Shown here: positions 48,381-62,221 of the stretch, one piece after another | How the letters are laid out: every line of letters begins with the position of its first letter | Numbering within the stretch: position 1 is the first letter of the stretch | Source of the DNA: Physcomitrium patens | Lineage: Eukaryota > Streptophyta > Bryopsida > Funariales > Funariaceae | DNA: 64,000 nucleotides | Assembly: GCF_000002425.4 (NCBI RefSeq) | Contig: NC_037264.1 | Location: 14,510,808-14,574,807 of the forward strand | Direction of reading: 5' to 3' | Notes under the pieces: model-generated | The model's input: only the letters and a program-made list of their open reading frames with translations | What the model was told of the DNA's origin: nothing | Databases searched by the model: none | Program-made: the position numbers and the translations under genes

Positions 48381-50460
48381 CCTAAAGGGGGAGAGTGTGT
48401 TATTACAACAGTTGGCATTCTGAAACCCTAATTTTAGGTTATGAGGTTTTGGGTTTCAGTGTGATCAGATCTTTTGGTGTGGATCCTGATTAGACAACTA
48501 GGGTTGGAGTCATTCATCAAAACCCTAGTTGTGTTCAGTTGTGTTTCATCCAATACCCATGTGCTCAGAGATGAAAACGATCCATGTTGGGGCCTATTCT
48601 CATGCTTTTGAACCACTTGGAACTGTTCTCAAAGTGGTTGAATATTCTGGGCTTGTGGCATAGAACTGGGTTGATTGGAGACCAGGGCTGGGGCCTCTCT
48701 CTCCTTGTTTTCTATCTTCCTGTCTGTCTATATATGTGTATGTGAAGATGGGACAAGCTAGGACCAGCTGGCATAAAAGGACATGGAAGATAGAATTTCC
48801 AACATGGAAATTGGACCCAGCCCATCTCCTCTTTTTATTTCCATATTGGGTCCTTTAAAAACTCTTCATGTCTAGAGGAGCCTGTGACCTCAATGCAAAG
48901 TGAAACAACAGATTTAGGTCTTTAACTTACACATAGTCTGTGTGTTCCCTTTGAGCCACAGTTGTAAGGGAACTGGACAAAAGGAACACTCTGGACACTC
49001 CAATGGATATTGACCATGTCAGAATTGTCATGTGGTGCTGGGTGCCAGAATTTGGGACTTGTCCCCCCATGAAAATGCTCTAGACAGAGGGCCTCTAGAT
49101 TGGATGCATAGCATGGTTTTGCAGTTGGGTTGAGTTGATGAAAGACTTTTGCTGGGCAATTTTGATCCCAACCCATTGAATGCTGACACTTCACTGTGAC
49201 TTGTCAAGCTGATAAATGTTGTGTCTGAAGTGGTTCAAGTAATGCAACTATATCAATTACAATTAAACATTAAAGAGGATCTGTGGCAGTTCTTTTGGTA
49301 AGTAACTGCAACCATTTCACACTTTCATTCAAATAAAACAAAAAAACAAAACTACACTCATGAGTTGATGAATTGTCTGCTAAAAAAAGGGGGGAAAAAC
49401 TGTGACAACTCAAGCAAGGTGTGGTGGGTGATTCAGTTAACTCGTACTTACTAAGATGTGTGTGTGTGTGTGTGTCACAGTCTTAATTTATCAAACACTG
49501 AATGGAGGACTGATTAAACCAAAAACACTCATCAGTATATCCATCTTTTTACACATCCATTCAGGAGGGTGCTTAGGCAACAACAGGTAAACAACAAATT
49601 TGGCAGGATTGGGCAAAGCAGAGGGGTGACTCATCACCACCAATGGAGCAGTGCAAGACATTCCCCTCTCTCTTGCTTATTGGGGGTTTGGAGGGGCAGG
49701 CAGAGCCAGCCCACATGATGCAATATCAGACCCAATTTCTACATTATTTCCATCATGGTGGAAGCTGGCCTGGAATACTACTGCCAAAAGGCAGTTACAA
49801 ATACTTGTAAGTTTTATCATTACAGTCATTATCATTATATTCTGAAAACACAAACGCATTGACAAGCTTTGCTAACAACTTCAACTTTATTCATCCACTC
49901 ATACATACACAAGCTATATGTATATATATATATATATATATGTAAGAATGAATGTAAATGCTCACTCATGGTTACACCCATTCATCCATCTAGACATCAC
50001 TATATATATATATATATGTATTGGGTTTTAACACTAAATATGACCACCCTATAGGTCCAAGCTGGAGGGGACATGGCACAAGGGCAGTCAAAGGCAAAAG
50101 GGGGGGATCAAGCTAGAGACATGGTGGCGAAGGGGGTGAGAGCCCCATGTCTGGATTCTTATTGGAACTGTGCTGTGGGGCCAGCAATTCCAGATCCCTC
50201 CCTCCCCCATTCTGCATTGTGATTCCAGGGGGAGGGGGACCTGGTGCATCTGCTGAGGGATTAGATGCCCACTTGTGGCTTTGTCCCAAACCCAAACAGG
50301 AATCCACAACTGGAACTGTCCCCTGTCGCAATTCGTTCCCTTGCCCATGACCATCCACAGCCTCACTTGACCCATTTCCCCCCCCCCCCTCCCACTGCTA
50401 CTGCTACTACTGCCCATAAGACAGCTCTGCATCATGATGATATTAGGAAATTTGTGACAT
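48381..50460. other. Possible LTR debris and G/C-run intergenic DNA
   Basis: AAAGGGGGAGAGTG (48384-48397) followed by TGTTATTACAACAG looks like a polypurine tract and the start of a 3' LTR. A second purine run, AAAAAAAGGGGGGAAAAAC, followed by TGTGACAAC lies near 49383-49409. No second LTR or coding core was found. A (TG)n run lies near 49458-49476, (TA)n runs at 49918-49941 and 50001-50017, and C/G runs at 50091-50098 and 50380-50390. No gene recognised. Confidence 0.35.
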
Positions 50461-53400
50461 AATTGTAGGTGTGGATAACATGTGGAACATAATCGTAAAT
50501 ATTCAAATACTCGTATACTAAGTTTGGAACTCCTCTTGTCTTTGAGGATGTAATATTTAAAATTTGTAATAATAATAATAATAATTACTTACTCACATCA
50601 TTGTGAAGAACACCACTTTGACCTTTCAATATGCATACTTATCAACAAGAGCATAAGGCTTTTGGTATTAGAGGGAAGAATTGACTGCATTAAAGGGGAC
50701 AGAGGTATTGATTTGAATATGTTGAATATCCTTGTAGGACACACAATCCACAATCTTTGCCCAAAACTGAATAATTATGTCAATTAGAGCCTTTGTTGCA
50801 CTATGATTTACAAATACACTATTTTTAACAACATATTTGTGGTTAGATTTTGTGATAAATTGTCTCACACTTGTTTAGAAACATCTTGTTCAAATTTTTC
50901 AACATTTTTTTTACATAAAACCTTTGTCAAAGTACTTACCATTTAAGAACCATTGTGAAGGTAACTTTATGTATATCAAAATGAATACAGAGAACAGAGT
51001 AACATAATAAAGTTTTAAGGAACACTTAAATAAAATAAAATAAAATAAAATAAAACAAAAATGCAAGTGCATTGGAGTTTTTTTTTTTCTTGTTTAGAGA
51101 AGAGCCTGTCATACTGAAAGTTCATGTTTCATAAATTTTCAAAGATGCATGTAAATCATGCATTATTTATTTATTTATTTATTTATTTTTGCTTGGTTTA
51201 CATACTGTGGTGACAATATACTTACTCTACAAAATATTTGCAAAAAATAAATATAAAAATGAAAACTTTCATTCTTATATTGGATATTTTGTGTATGTAC
51301 AAATAAATAATTATATAAATAGAATGAAAGTGAGTTGAGATGTAATGTTGTTTTGTCTATTTTTGCAACAAATAATTTACTAAATATAAATTTGTTTTTA
51401 AGTAATAACATTTAACTGATTTAAACTGCAAAGTGCATTTTTGAATCAAATTCTGGCACAAGTTAATTTGGTTTGAAGGCAGACACAACATTAAATACTG
51501 ATTAAAAAAACGTAAAAAAGTGCAAAACACAAAAAGGATGGTCTTGAAGTAAAAGAAGTAAATTTGAGTAGTTTTAACAACATCAATTCTTTAACATTTA
51601 AAGGCATGTATCTTATTAGTGGAAAAAATACACTTGTTGAGTCAAAAATAGTAAGAAAAATTCTTTCTCATTTTTGCAAAAAATTAATACTTAAATTTCT
51701 CATAGCATATTATTTGTGGGTTGTAAAAAAATCGACATAATTGAGTTGAGGTATCTATGAATTATAATTTATTAATATATCAATGCAATCAAGAAGAACA
51801 AAAACATTAAGTACATACTTGCATATTTGTATGCTCAAACACACAAAAAATAATGGCCGACAAGGGAATAACCATATTACATCTTAAACCAAATACTTGA
51901 CACATGTCATACTTTAATAAAGATTATAACCATGTGTGTATATATATATATATATATATATTTAGTTATATATATCAAACTAAGGATATTATTATTTTTT
52001 AAATATATATTTTATACAGAAAAAATATTTAAATTTTAAAATAATCATATCTTTAATACTATTATAAAAAAAACATGTAATTATTTTTCTATTTCTATAT
52101 GAAATTATAAAATAATTTGTAAGTAGATTTTGAAATTATAAAAGATAAAACTACACATAGTATTATTTCTGATGTAACAAGATTAATTTCAAATTGTGCA
52201 AGTTTTATTCTAAAAAGTCATAAGTTGATAAATTATTGCAAAAGTACAATTTTTTTACTTGGTTCACATTATAAAAAGAGAATTGCTAGCACTTCATCCC
52301 TAATTGATATTACTACATTTTATGTACCCTCCACACAACTTAAATTGAATAAAAAGCATGCTCCTTTACTTAGAGCATGTTTGGCATCATAATGTTTAAT
52401 CTCCAATGTGACCTAAAAATAGAAATATTTTAAAAAACAAGTTTATTATATTTGGCAATTCAATTTTGAACCTAAAATATTGAACTAAAAATATGAATAA
52501 TTAAAAAAAATTGTATTATTGGTAGCCAAATAAATACAAAAAATAAATTAAATGGTTTTTAAGGCCAATATTTTATTTTAAAAAAGAAACTTGGATATTT
52601 TATTTATAAATTTTTTATTGTCTTTCTTTCAACCACAAACAATTTTTAAAGCAAAGAAAGAAAAAAATATGCAAAAAATAGGTATATCATTACTTAATTG
52701 TCTATGAAGAGGTCATGAGGAGTTTAGCAATATTAACCAAGGATGTAGCACGAACAATATTCTATAAATAACATCACTACATAATACTTATATTATTTTT
52801 TAAAATTAATTTATGTTTTAAAAAACATATATTCAATCGTGAAATCAAAATTATATCAGAGTTGAGGAATATTCAACTTATAAAAATTATATCTAAGTTG
52901 AGGAAAATTCATCAAAATTATTTGTTTCAATTAATCTTTCAATTATTTTCTCATTGAAATTAATTTAGTTTTCTTTGTAAGCACAAAAAAAGTTACATAT
53001 TAAAAAAATTAATAGAAATTTTTATTGGTTTGAAAAAAACAAAGAAAATATGTTTAGTAAGTAGGACATAATAGTAAAAATAATAAAAATCGTGGTAACA
53101 TTATCAACATCTTAGAAGTAATATCTAAATCATTTTGTTAAAACAGATTAATAAATTTAATTTGAAGAAGTCTTAGACTTACAATAATATTAAAATAAAT
53201 TCAAGTGATTTCTATATTAGTATTAATATTAAAAATCAAATATAAATTCGGAAATTATACCAATATTTAAAAAATTAATATATGTAATTTAAAAAGATTA
53301 CAAGTGTATTACATAAAGATAGCGATGTGAGAAATACAAGATTTGTACTCCTTTGTGGTTTTCTTCAACAACCAATCAATATCCCTTACTATGATTAAAA

Positions 53401-55283
53401 AATAAATAAAGAATTAAAAAATAGCACTACATCAAGTAGGTGTAGGTTGGATTCATTTGCGCCGCTGTAGCCAACTCAGCTTGTCTTGTCCCATTGTGGC
53501 CCCCCATGTTTCATCCCTTTTAATAGGTTTTACCAATCTATTGCTCTAGCCAATGGGATTTTTTGATGCTCCGACCAAACTTAAGCTAGTCAATTTTTAT
53601 ATATGTTTAGATTTAGATTTTTTTAAATATATAATTATCGTATAAAATTAAAACAATATGTATTTACTCAAGAAGATACAGTAAACTTACTATTATTATT
53701 AAATCATTATGAATATATTCAAAATATGTTATGAATTATTTTATATATACAAGTCTTTTTGGTATATATATTTTTACAGTACATTTTTTTTATCAATGTT
53801 TTGTTTTGTTTTGTTTTTTTTTTTTTTTTTTTTCTTAAAAAAAAATTAAATGTGGTGTAATTATGTATAATTAATAACAAGAAAAAATAATAATTTATAT
53901 AAGATATTGTAAGATAGACACCCATTTTTTATTGCATAGACACCCTCCTTCTTCCACCCCTATACCACACATACCTCTACATGTATACAAAAATATTATT
54001 TTATTATTTTTAGACAAAATAAAATTATACTTCAAAATAAATTTATAAGCTTTATAAAGTAATTTTAAAATTACACATTTTTTAAATTTTTTATAAAAGC
54101 ATACTTGAAAAAATAAAACATCATATGACATTGCATGATTTTATTATTTTTATTTTTTTGTAAATTAATTCTAGAAACTCTTTAATTGAAATAAAAATAT
54201 TACAATGTATATGCAGAGGCGTGTGGTATGAGGAGGTGTCCAAGTAGTAGAAAGAGGATGCGCACCTAATAGTTCTCTATTTATATATAACAAAATGATA
54301 TTAGAATTGTATTTTTAAGATTCCAAAATTATTATGTCTTGAAGAAAACTTCTAATTTTAAAATCATTGTCAAGACTAACAATAGTTGGGAGCTTGCCTC
54401 CATAAATTATATTTATTACGAAAGATCTTTTGGAGCTTTTTTTAAAGGTCCATATGGTTTACATGCCAAATGTTTAAATTTTAGTATATTTTGCAATGTA
54501 TATATAGTTGTAGATAACACAAAATTTTCTTATTCACATGGTGGATGTGTTGACATGTATAAATTCAACAAGCCTAAAAATATTTTCTTTGATGTTTCTT
54601 GATATGTGTGTATAGATATACATAAATTATTATATATCCTTTCTTAGTCATGGAATTAGTATGGGTGTTTATGACAGTATCTCAAGATGATTGGTTTGAT
54701 AAGAATTAAGAAATTTTCAAATTGTTTTACAACTTGATAATTTCCAGTGTTTGTCAAACGGTATTTTTAATAAATCTTGCTAAATACTTTAAACAAATAT
54801 TTATAATCTCTTTATTGATATTTTAAATGCACCTAAATTGCTTATTTATTTACTGTGATACCTTCGTAACTAGTACGTTTACCTTAAAAATATATATATA
54901 TATATATATATATATCCATATATATAAATTCGAGGCTGTGATATTAACCACATTAAATTTCAACACCTATGTAAAAATAACCTATGTTTTAAAAAAAGAA
55001 TAACCGTTTTAATTTTGATGTTGAATATTGTGACTATTTAGATAATGCTATCTAAAATCCAATGGGGAATAATTTTTGACATGAACTTATTGGCTATTGA
55101 TTATTTTATTTTGTGATATCAAACTATTTTGAAAGGTCACATAGATTTTTAGTTTATTTTATTTTATTTTTAAGAATGCTATTATTTTATTTGTTTATGT
55201 TTATTTTTTTATTTTCATTTTATACATGTTTATGTTTATGTTAGTCCAAATAATAATTTGCCTTTGATTTAGGTAGATATTTT

Positions 55284-55315
<32 letters not shown>

Positions 55316-56020
55316 CGCTGTTATCTTTTAATATACTTGTAAGATTATTGGATGACATATATATAGATTTAACAAGATCAAATTTGTATAAATTTACAAG
55401 ACATTTTGATTTGTATTGGGACAGCATCAAATTCGTGACTACCTTCACTTGAAATTCTTATTTGTTATTTATTTGAACAATAGGTGGTGGAACTTTATTT
55501 CTTTCCAATATGTTGTCATTTAAAAAAGGTCTCACATGATAGTGACAAATTAAGTCTCACATGATTTTTATGTTTTAACCTTTAACAATCTAACATGTTG
55601 CAAGATCAATTTTTTATATACTTAAAAAAACCATAATTAATATCCAACTTTAATTAAAGTTGTCATGTTTTTAAAGATACATGTATTTAGTTTATTTATT
55701 TTATACTAAATCTATAACATATTTTAGTTAATTTTTTTTTTGGAGCATTTCATATTTTATTTGTAAAATATTATACTAACGTATTTCTCACCTTCATATA
55801 ATTATCCAATAATTAATGATAATCAAAATTAGCATTTCAAATTTTTATACTGGATAAAAGATTGTGTTTATAGTTGTGTTTTCAAAAAATAAAAAATTAC
55901 TTCCTCTCTTAGTTTCTAATAATGACATTGAAAATAACTGATCACATCTGTGCCATTGATTATTATTATTTATCATTTATTGTAATTTTAGGTGTTTGGG
56001 CAAAAAAATAAAAATAAAAA
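50461..56020. other. AT-rich gene desert with microsatellites
   Basis: About 5.5 kb of very AT-rich DNA. It holds (AAAAT)n at 51028-51055, (TTTA)n near 51168-51187, (TA)n at 51937-51960, 54890-54916 and 55287-55314, and a poly-T tract to 53833. The longest frame, 54339-54602 (87 codons), has no recognisable motif. Probably old, unrecognisable transposon remains. Confidence 0.6.
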
Positions 56021-56440
56021 AAAGTAACACGGGTACGGAAAAGCCACGGCAGTGGGAGAGGCACGGGTATAGGGCGCACACACAAAGCCCTAGCGTCGCC
56101 GGGGCCATGGTGAGCGAGGAGCAGCGATTCCGAAGAGGCGACCGAGTTGTCGAGAATCCCTCCAAATTGGGCCTATGGCGGCACCGCACTCGGGCCCCGA
56201 GTGTGGCCTCGTCAACCCGGCGGCGCTAATGTAGCGATGCTGCTCCCTGCCCCGCCTGCCTGCCCTTTGCAACGGTGGAGCCTACACCGCTCGGCCGCCC
56301 TGATTCGTCGTTGTGGTGCGACGAGGACGATGTTGTGGTTCGCGGCCGCCCTGACTCTGCGGGGGTTCTACGCACTTGCACCCAGTACTGATGCTGCTAC
56401 TGCCATGCGATTGCCTCGCCCGCCATCGAACCTTTGAAGA
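56021..56440. other. GC-rich patch in AT-rich surroundings
   Basis: An abrupt switch to GC-rich, CpG-rich sequence. On the plus strand an ATG at 56106 in good context (GGGGCCATGG) starts a frame MVSEEQRFRRGDRVVENPSK that stops after 40 codons. Overlapping 60-96-codon frames exist on both strands. It may be the first exon or leader of a gene whose remainder I cannot find, a noncoding RNA start, or a pseudogene. Confidence 0.35.
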
Positions 56441-58032
56441 GTCACACCCCCATGATCTTGCACCCGGTCGTTTGTTTTACGCTACCCTAATTTACGCTGC
56501 ACCCAAGTGGTGAGATGCGACATGGCTTGACGTTCGAGAGCTTGGACTTTCTTTGGTGTGACGGAAACCTAACCTTGAATTTCTGCTTGTGGGGTTGTGA
56601 GTGTGGACCTGACAGAAGGGAAAACTTTGTGTGACTGTGGACGTGAATCTTCTGGGATGGTGAGAGGATGCTACCATTCTCATTCCCTGTGTGTATGTGT
56701 GCCGTTACTGTTCCTGCAGAGTGTTTGAGAGTCTGATACGTGGTTAGAAGTCAGGTGAGTCAAACCTTGCATCTGCTCGTTCAACCCGCGTGCTCTGAGC
56801 AGAGGTTTTTCAGTTCCTTCTTGTGAAGCTTGAGGCAGTTTCTCGAAATCGTCATTATTGTGGCATTATGCTATATTCAAATTGATTAGGCTCATCTTAG
56901 AATGTCATGGTTCCTCCAGGAGCTTCTTGTGCGAGTCCTAGTCAACTTATTGCACTGAAATTGTGGAAGTGGTCATTCGTTTATTCCAATGTTGGCGTAT
57001 GGTAATGTAGATCATGAAGACGTTGAGAATGAGTCTGACCTATATTGTGTCATGTTGAACTGCATGAAATCGCAATATGCTATGAAAAAAGGTCTTCGAC
57101 GTCATGCAATCCTAGTGTTGTGGGTTGCACGTTGCACAATAGTGTCGCGTAAAACATTATTACTATTTATTTGGATGTTGGTCATGTTCGTGCAGACTCT
57201 TTCCTTTCATGTTCGACACATGTTTTGTTGTGGAATGTGAGCTGTGTAAAGGATGCTGCATGGCAGGAGTGCTGACGATGATGCATCTGTGAAGATGTAC
57301 TGGATTGCGCACGTCAAGCATCGCATCCGGAATATAACGACGCATTATTAAAAGAAGAGTTCCCAAGATGGAGAGATTAAATTGTATTTACAGCATTGAC
57401 CGCTCGATGCATGTGAAAAAAAGGTGTCGCTGGCAGACTCCATGAGAACCAACCCCAATATTGTTAGAATTCTGCCCATCTCAAACTCAGGATCTGAAGC
57501 AAAAATTTGATTGAAATCCTCCCAAATTTAGAATGCAAGACTACACGAGACGATGCACAGAGGTCACTCGCCTGTCTCAAACTTGAGAAGGAACTGTCAG
57601 TCTCAGAGCATCGAAAATACCTCAGCATGCGTTCGAGGTAATGAACAGCCGTGGACAGTCAACTGTTCATCTTCACTCAAAAAATGTCACTAGCAACTCT
57701 CGGTCGACTTCATCTTCCAGCATGCAATTGAAATATAGATGCACCGAGGACAACGCTAAATGGTCATGAACTTTGTCGCATTGACCAGAACTCTTTGCAC
57801 CATGATTGCGGTGCTTATTACAGAACTCAGTATCGAAGTGAAAGTTTTTCAGCTTCATTCAAAGTGTTAATGCTTTGTGAGATACCCATTTCTACATAAA
57901 GAAAACTCTACATAATCTGTGCTCATTTAAAGAGTGCTCTCAGGCGCATCTATTGTGATCAGACCAAAAGGTTTACTGTGCGAACAACTCGCTCCAGACA
58001 GCATCGGGCAGAGTTAGGGATAATTCGCGTCA
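56441..58032. other. Intergenic DNA and 3' flank of the AAA-ATPase gene
   Basis: Mixed composition; no frame above 85 codons and no recognisable motif. The last few hundred bases should be the 3' untranslated region of the minus-strand ATPase gene. Confidence 0.5.
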
Positions 58033-59798
58033 TTAGGCATTAGGATGAATTTTACAACTACTCCAGGCACGATGCTCAAGAAAGGAGACTAGATTCTCCA
58101 TGGCGTCATCGGAGTTGTCTCTATTTTGAATCAAAATCTCGCTCACTTGCGCAGGAGTGATCTTAGCTCCGTTTCGGATCAGCTTCTCCACCTTGGGGAA
58201 TAGGTGGTGGTTCTCCAGTGTCAAGTAATTGAGCGACAAAGTCTTGAACGCAGAGTATGTACAATACGACATGTGGATGTGGAGGTCCATGCGGCCTGGG
58301 CGAAGCAGAGCAGCATCCAGTTTGTCGACGTGGTTGGTTGTGAAGATCAAGATGCGTTCGTTGCCACAGCATGACCAGAGACCGTCGGTGAAGTTGAGAA
58401 GGCCTGACAGTGTGATGCGGCCGCCGTCATCCTCCAGCTTCCCCTGTTCCGAAGATTCCGAGAATGACAATTCACTGGAGGATGACGTTGGTTGCCGTGA
58501 ACGCGGGTGAGCGAAGCAGACAGAGCAGTCGATATCTTCGATTACAATAACAGATTTGTTTGTTGTTTGAATGAGCAGCTGCTTTAGCTCTGAATTGCTG
58601 CGCACCTGTCTCGAAAATTTCGTCCGCAAATGGACGAGGTTAGTCATTTGTACAAAGAAGTTCCAGGAGAATTTTAGTGTTGATGCAGTGGGAGATGCTC
58701 AATACCTGAGTGAGTTCCAAGTCGTAGACGTCCCACTTGAGGTAGTTGGCTATGGCGGCTATCATACTGGATTTTCCCGATCCAGCAGGTCCATACAACA
58801 AGTAGCCGCGCTTCCATGGCCGACCCACTCTTCGAAAATATTCCTTCCCGGCGATGAACGCGTCAAGGTCTGTCTTTATGGTTTGCAGTTGCGAAGGTTC
58901 TACAGCCAGCGTGTCGAAGGTCGACGGGTGCTTGAAGTGTATAGCCTGCCAGAGGTGCCTGCTCATGGAGGACGCCGACTTGCTATTCGAGTAGAGAAGC
59001 ATTTCTCTGCATTTGCAAAGATTTACGGGTTAACTACATGCAATTTGAAGGTGGGGATCCAGGGCATCAATTTTGGCTCCATTGCAAATCCAGCATTGGC
59101 GTTTTGGAAGCAAGTCGTGTTGGAAATGCCACGAGATCGACAGTACCTGTTTTTAAACATGAAATTGTAAGCATTTTCACGAATTTCGTCAAGATATGCC
59201 GGGATTATCCTATCACGGTCTCGCTTGTGGATCTTCAGTGTATACGACCGGTGATCTTGACTGCTGCCGTCACTTGTTTTGAATCCGTGCACAGCATGCG
59301 TCCACCAGATTTTCGCGCCTTCGAAGGTTTCCATCACTCCTTCGCCTCCTGCAATGATGCGTAAAGCTGAATATGATAAGTATTTCGCAAGTGGGTCCTG
59401 ATTTGATGAGACTTAGAAGAGATCCCTGATCTTGCACCGATACGCCCACAACACAACACGATGCATCAAGGCAGAAATTGAAGACAAATTGGGTCGAAAA
59501 CACAACCTGCTAGAGTGGAGGTTGTGTTTGTGGAGTTTTTAACCCTGCACAATACTGTTTTTCGAGCATTTCGACACAAATTCTTTGCAGTCAAGTGCAA
59601 TTGCACGTTCTTGTACAGCTCATTTATACTAGAACCTTCAAATTCTGGAATCTCAAATACAACGTAAGGTACTAAATGGGAGTTAAGCTTTCGGAGCCAT
59701 CTGGTGAGCGCCTCGACAATCTCAACCGGTAGTAAGCTACGCACGAAAGCCAAACATCCGAAGATTGTCCACATACATGAAAATTCCATCCTGTTCAT
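58033..59798 (-). CDS. BCS1-like AAA-ATPase
   Basis: Four exons: 59507-59798, 59147-59348, 58706-59006 and 58033-58605, with GT-AG introns of 158, 140 and 100 bp, giving 455 aa. Residues 6-28 are hydrophobic, a probable N-terminal membrane anchor. The plant AAA-ATPase N-terminal domain follows (FEGAKIWWTHAVHGF, SYTLKIHKRDRDRIIPAYLD). The AAA domain has KRGYLLYGPAGSGKS with Walker A at 237-244, Walker B VIVIEDID at 284-291, sensor IFTTNH and the arginine motif LRPGRMD at about 366-372. The family includes mitochondrial BCS1 and plant stress-linked AAA-ATPases located in mitochondria or ER. The start is the first ATG (59798); a second lies three codons on. The catalytic residues look intact. 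It is slightly shorter than typical plant members (about 480-520 aa). Confidence 0.93.
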
Positions 59799-61500
59799 TC
59801 TCCAGGTCGGTTGTCGTAGCACTTTGGGAATTGAACCTGCACATTGAATCCAAACCGCGTGTTCCTTGCCATCACGACTTATGACAGCATAGATCGTTGT
59901 TCAATGTCTACAGGTGAAAGTTTGAAACAACATAAGGATTTTCTTTTATGTACGATTTTTGAAATGCAATTACATTCTAAGAGGTACAAAACTCATCAGC
60001 TTATTTGAAATAAAGCAAAATTCAGAGCTACCTTTGCTGGAAGAAAGAAGAGGCCGTCTCCGCAGCTTTTCTCGATGGATTGCTCTCCACACATTCGTGC
60101 ATTCAAAATGCAGATTGGACTAATTAATAAACCTCACAAGTGATGGAGCAGGGTCCTGGAATGCATGCTTAGATCAATCAATGCGATGGTTTCCATCCAC
60201 ATTTGTCTTTGACTACATGCATCACTGCAAAAGAACCTCGGAGAACGGTGGGCGTAGTGGCTGCCAGTTCGACTTCGTATATCATTCCAGCACGTCCTTG
60301 CGCGCGAACAATCCCTACTTGAACTGCTAACTCAACGTCAGACGACATTCCATGCGTTTATCATTCTGCAAATTACAAAGTTTTCATGTGCAGCAAGGTG
60401 AGACATAGATTCAATCGCGAAGAGCCTTGGGGAGAGAGAGAGAGAGAGCTATGCATACTATCTAGTGCGAGGCATATGTTGTCAAGGATGTGTAGAGAAA
60501 AGGCAGACGAGCTCCAAGGGAGAATGTTTGGGTGTTCTCCTGGACGTATGGATGAGTGAGCAGACCAGAAGCTCATAGGTCCTTTTGTATGTGCCCATCT
60601 TCTCGTGAGACCCCTAGCTACTTGACTTATGATTAGCAAGCTCGATCTAGGAGGGCACCGGAAACAGAATTACAGACAACCTTTTCAGGAGTACTCAGGA
60701 GCGCAGAGCACTGTCTCTAAACGGTGCGTCGTGGACGCAGGAAGACAAAGAGTTGGTGAATTGGGTGAGGGCCCAGCTCCGTCTATTTATGGAAATCTCA
60801 CCTTGCACGTGGCCTGCTCGACCAAAGAATTCACCCCATGAAATTCACGTCATCGGGGACGCAAAGGCGACGGATACTTTGGGCTCATCGTCTGGAATCG
60901 GACGGGCGACAGTGGATGGCTCAACATAATTTCTTTTTACGCACCTTTGCCCAGATTCACTGCGCCTCGTTGAGACATCCCAGACAGATTTGATGAAAAG
61001 TTCCTGCTTCTTCCCCAATTCTCCATGTGTTGAAATTCGCCCGTCTGGCAATTAACAAGCTTGGGGGTGGGGGTTGGAGCATTGTAGGGCCTCGTGACCT
61101 ATTAGGTGAGTGCCTCCGCTCCAAGTCGGTAGCACGAGGCCAAGCATGTCGGTGATTCATCCAAGTTTAGCTGGGAGCACATCAAAACTGACACCTTGCA
61201 TTCAATCCCAGACCAACACTGGCTCCCGGTACAGGCAGAAACTCCCTCCAGGACTGAGATTTCACTGCAGGATTTCATTCAGTCTGAGATTCTGTCCATC
61301 CTGCTGCCCGCCCTCCGCCCAGGGCAACGGGCTAGGCAGAATATTTTTGTTTTATTAAATCCATTAAAAGAATACAAATCAAGCAGGATTGTGCATGCCG
61401 TAGTGTGGACACGCTTCTCTCCGTAATGTCACCCTCCGTAATACCATAACTTGGCCTGTGGGCTCCCTCTCGCTTGATGTGTGTCACGAATTGAACCCTA
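59799..61500. other. AAA-ATPase upstream region and intergenic DNA
   Basis: The first few hundred bases should hold the ATPase promoter. A (GA)n run lies near 60431-60448. Short frames on both strands (60373-60639, 61110-61358 and others) lack recognisable motifs. No RNA gene seen. Confidence 0.45.
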
Positions 61501-61528
61501 AATTTCAGCAAGTTGCTACTTTTGTGCC

Positions 61529-61607
61529 GGAGAGTGTAAGTTGCAGCATTTGCTGTTGAAGTACGGAGAGTGTAAGTTGCAGCATTTGCTGTTGAAGTAC
61601 GGAGAGC
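61529..61607. repeat. 36-bp direct tandem repeat
   Basis: Two copies of a 36-bp unit starting CGGAGAGTGTAAGTTGCAGC, at 61529 and 61565. A third copy starts at 61601 with only CGGAGAG. Confidence 0.85.
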
Positions 61608-61634
61608 CTAAGATGTCAAGATTTGTGTGTGTGC

Positions 61635-61672
<38 letters not shown>

Positions 61673-61748
61673 AATAATGAAAACAATTATGGAAGGAAGA
61701 TATGTGCAAAAAAATCTGATGTGTTTCTTTTATGTCTATGTGTGAGTG

Positions 61749-61779
<31 letters not shown>

Positions 61780-62142
61780 TTTTTTTTTGTTTGCTTTGTT
61801 GTTGTTGATGTTGTAAGTTAGATTTTAAATGTAGACCTAAAAGGCTAAATAATTGACTTTGTTGAATGCTGTGTCTGGTAAAACATGATTTTAGATGTCA
61901 AACTTTGTAAGTACTTTTCTGAAAGAATGTGAATTTGGCATGACTAGTTTGATTTTAGTTTATATTGAGTTTATGTTATATTTGATAATATTAAACCTCT
62001 TTCTTTCTTTTTTTCCTTCTTTCTTTCTTAAGACATAAAAATCGAGCTAAATATCTAAATTCTAACAACAAACCTTGCGATTTCCTCTCTATTCTGCATG
62101 CAGATTACATGCTCATAAGAATAATTCTTGTGTGTTACCTTT

Positions 62143-62221
62143 TGTGTGTGTGTGTGTGTGTCTGTGTACGTATACACACACACACACACACATACATCTA
62201 TATATATATATATATATATAC
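62143..62221. repeat. Inverted compound microsatellite (TG)n-(CA)n-(TA)n
   Basis: About 20 bp of TG repeats, then CTGTGTACGTATACA, then about 20 bp of CA repeats. The two blocks are reverse complements and can fold on each other. A (TA)n tail follows. Confidence 0.85.

Noticed and set aside
54339-54602. 87-codon frame with several Cys and Tyr residues
   Set aside because: No motif, no splice context and AT-driven composition; kept only as a note in the desert entry.
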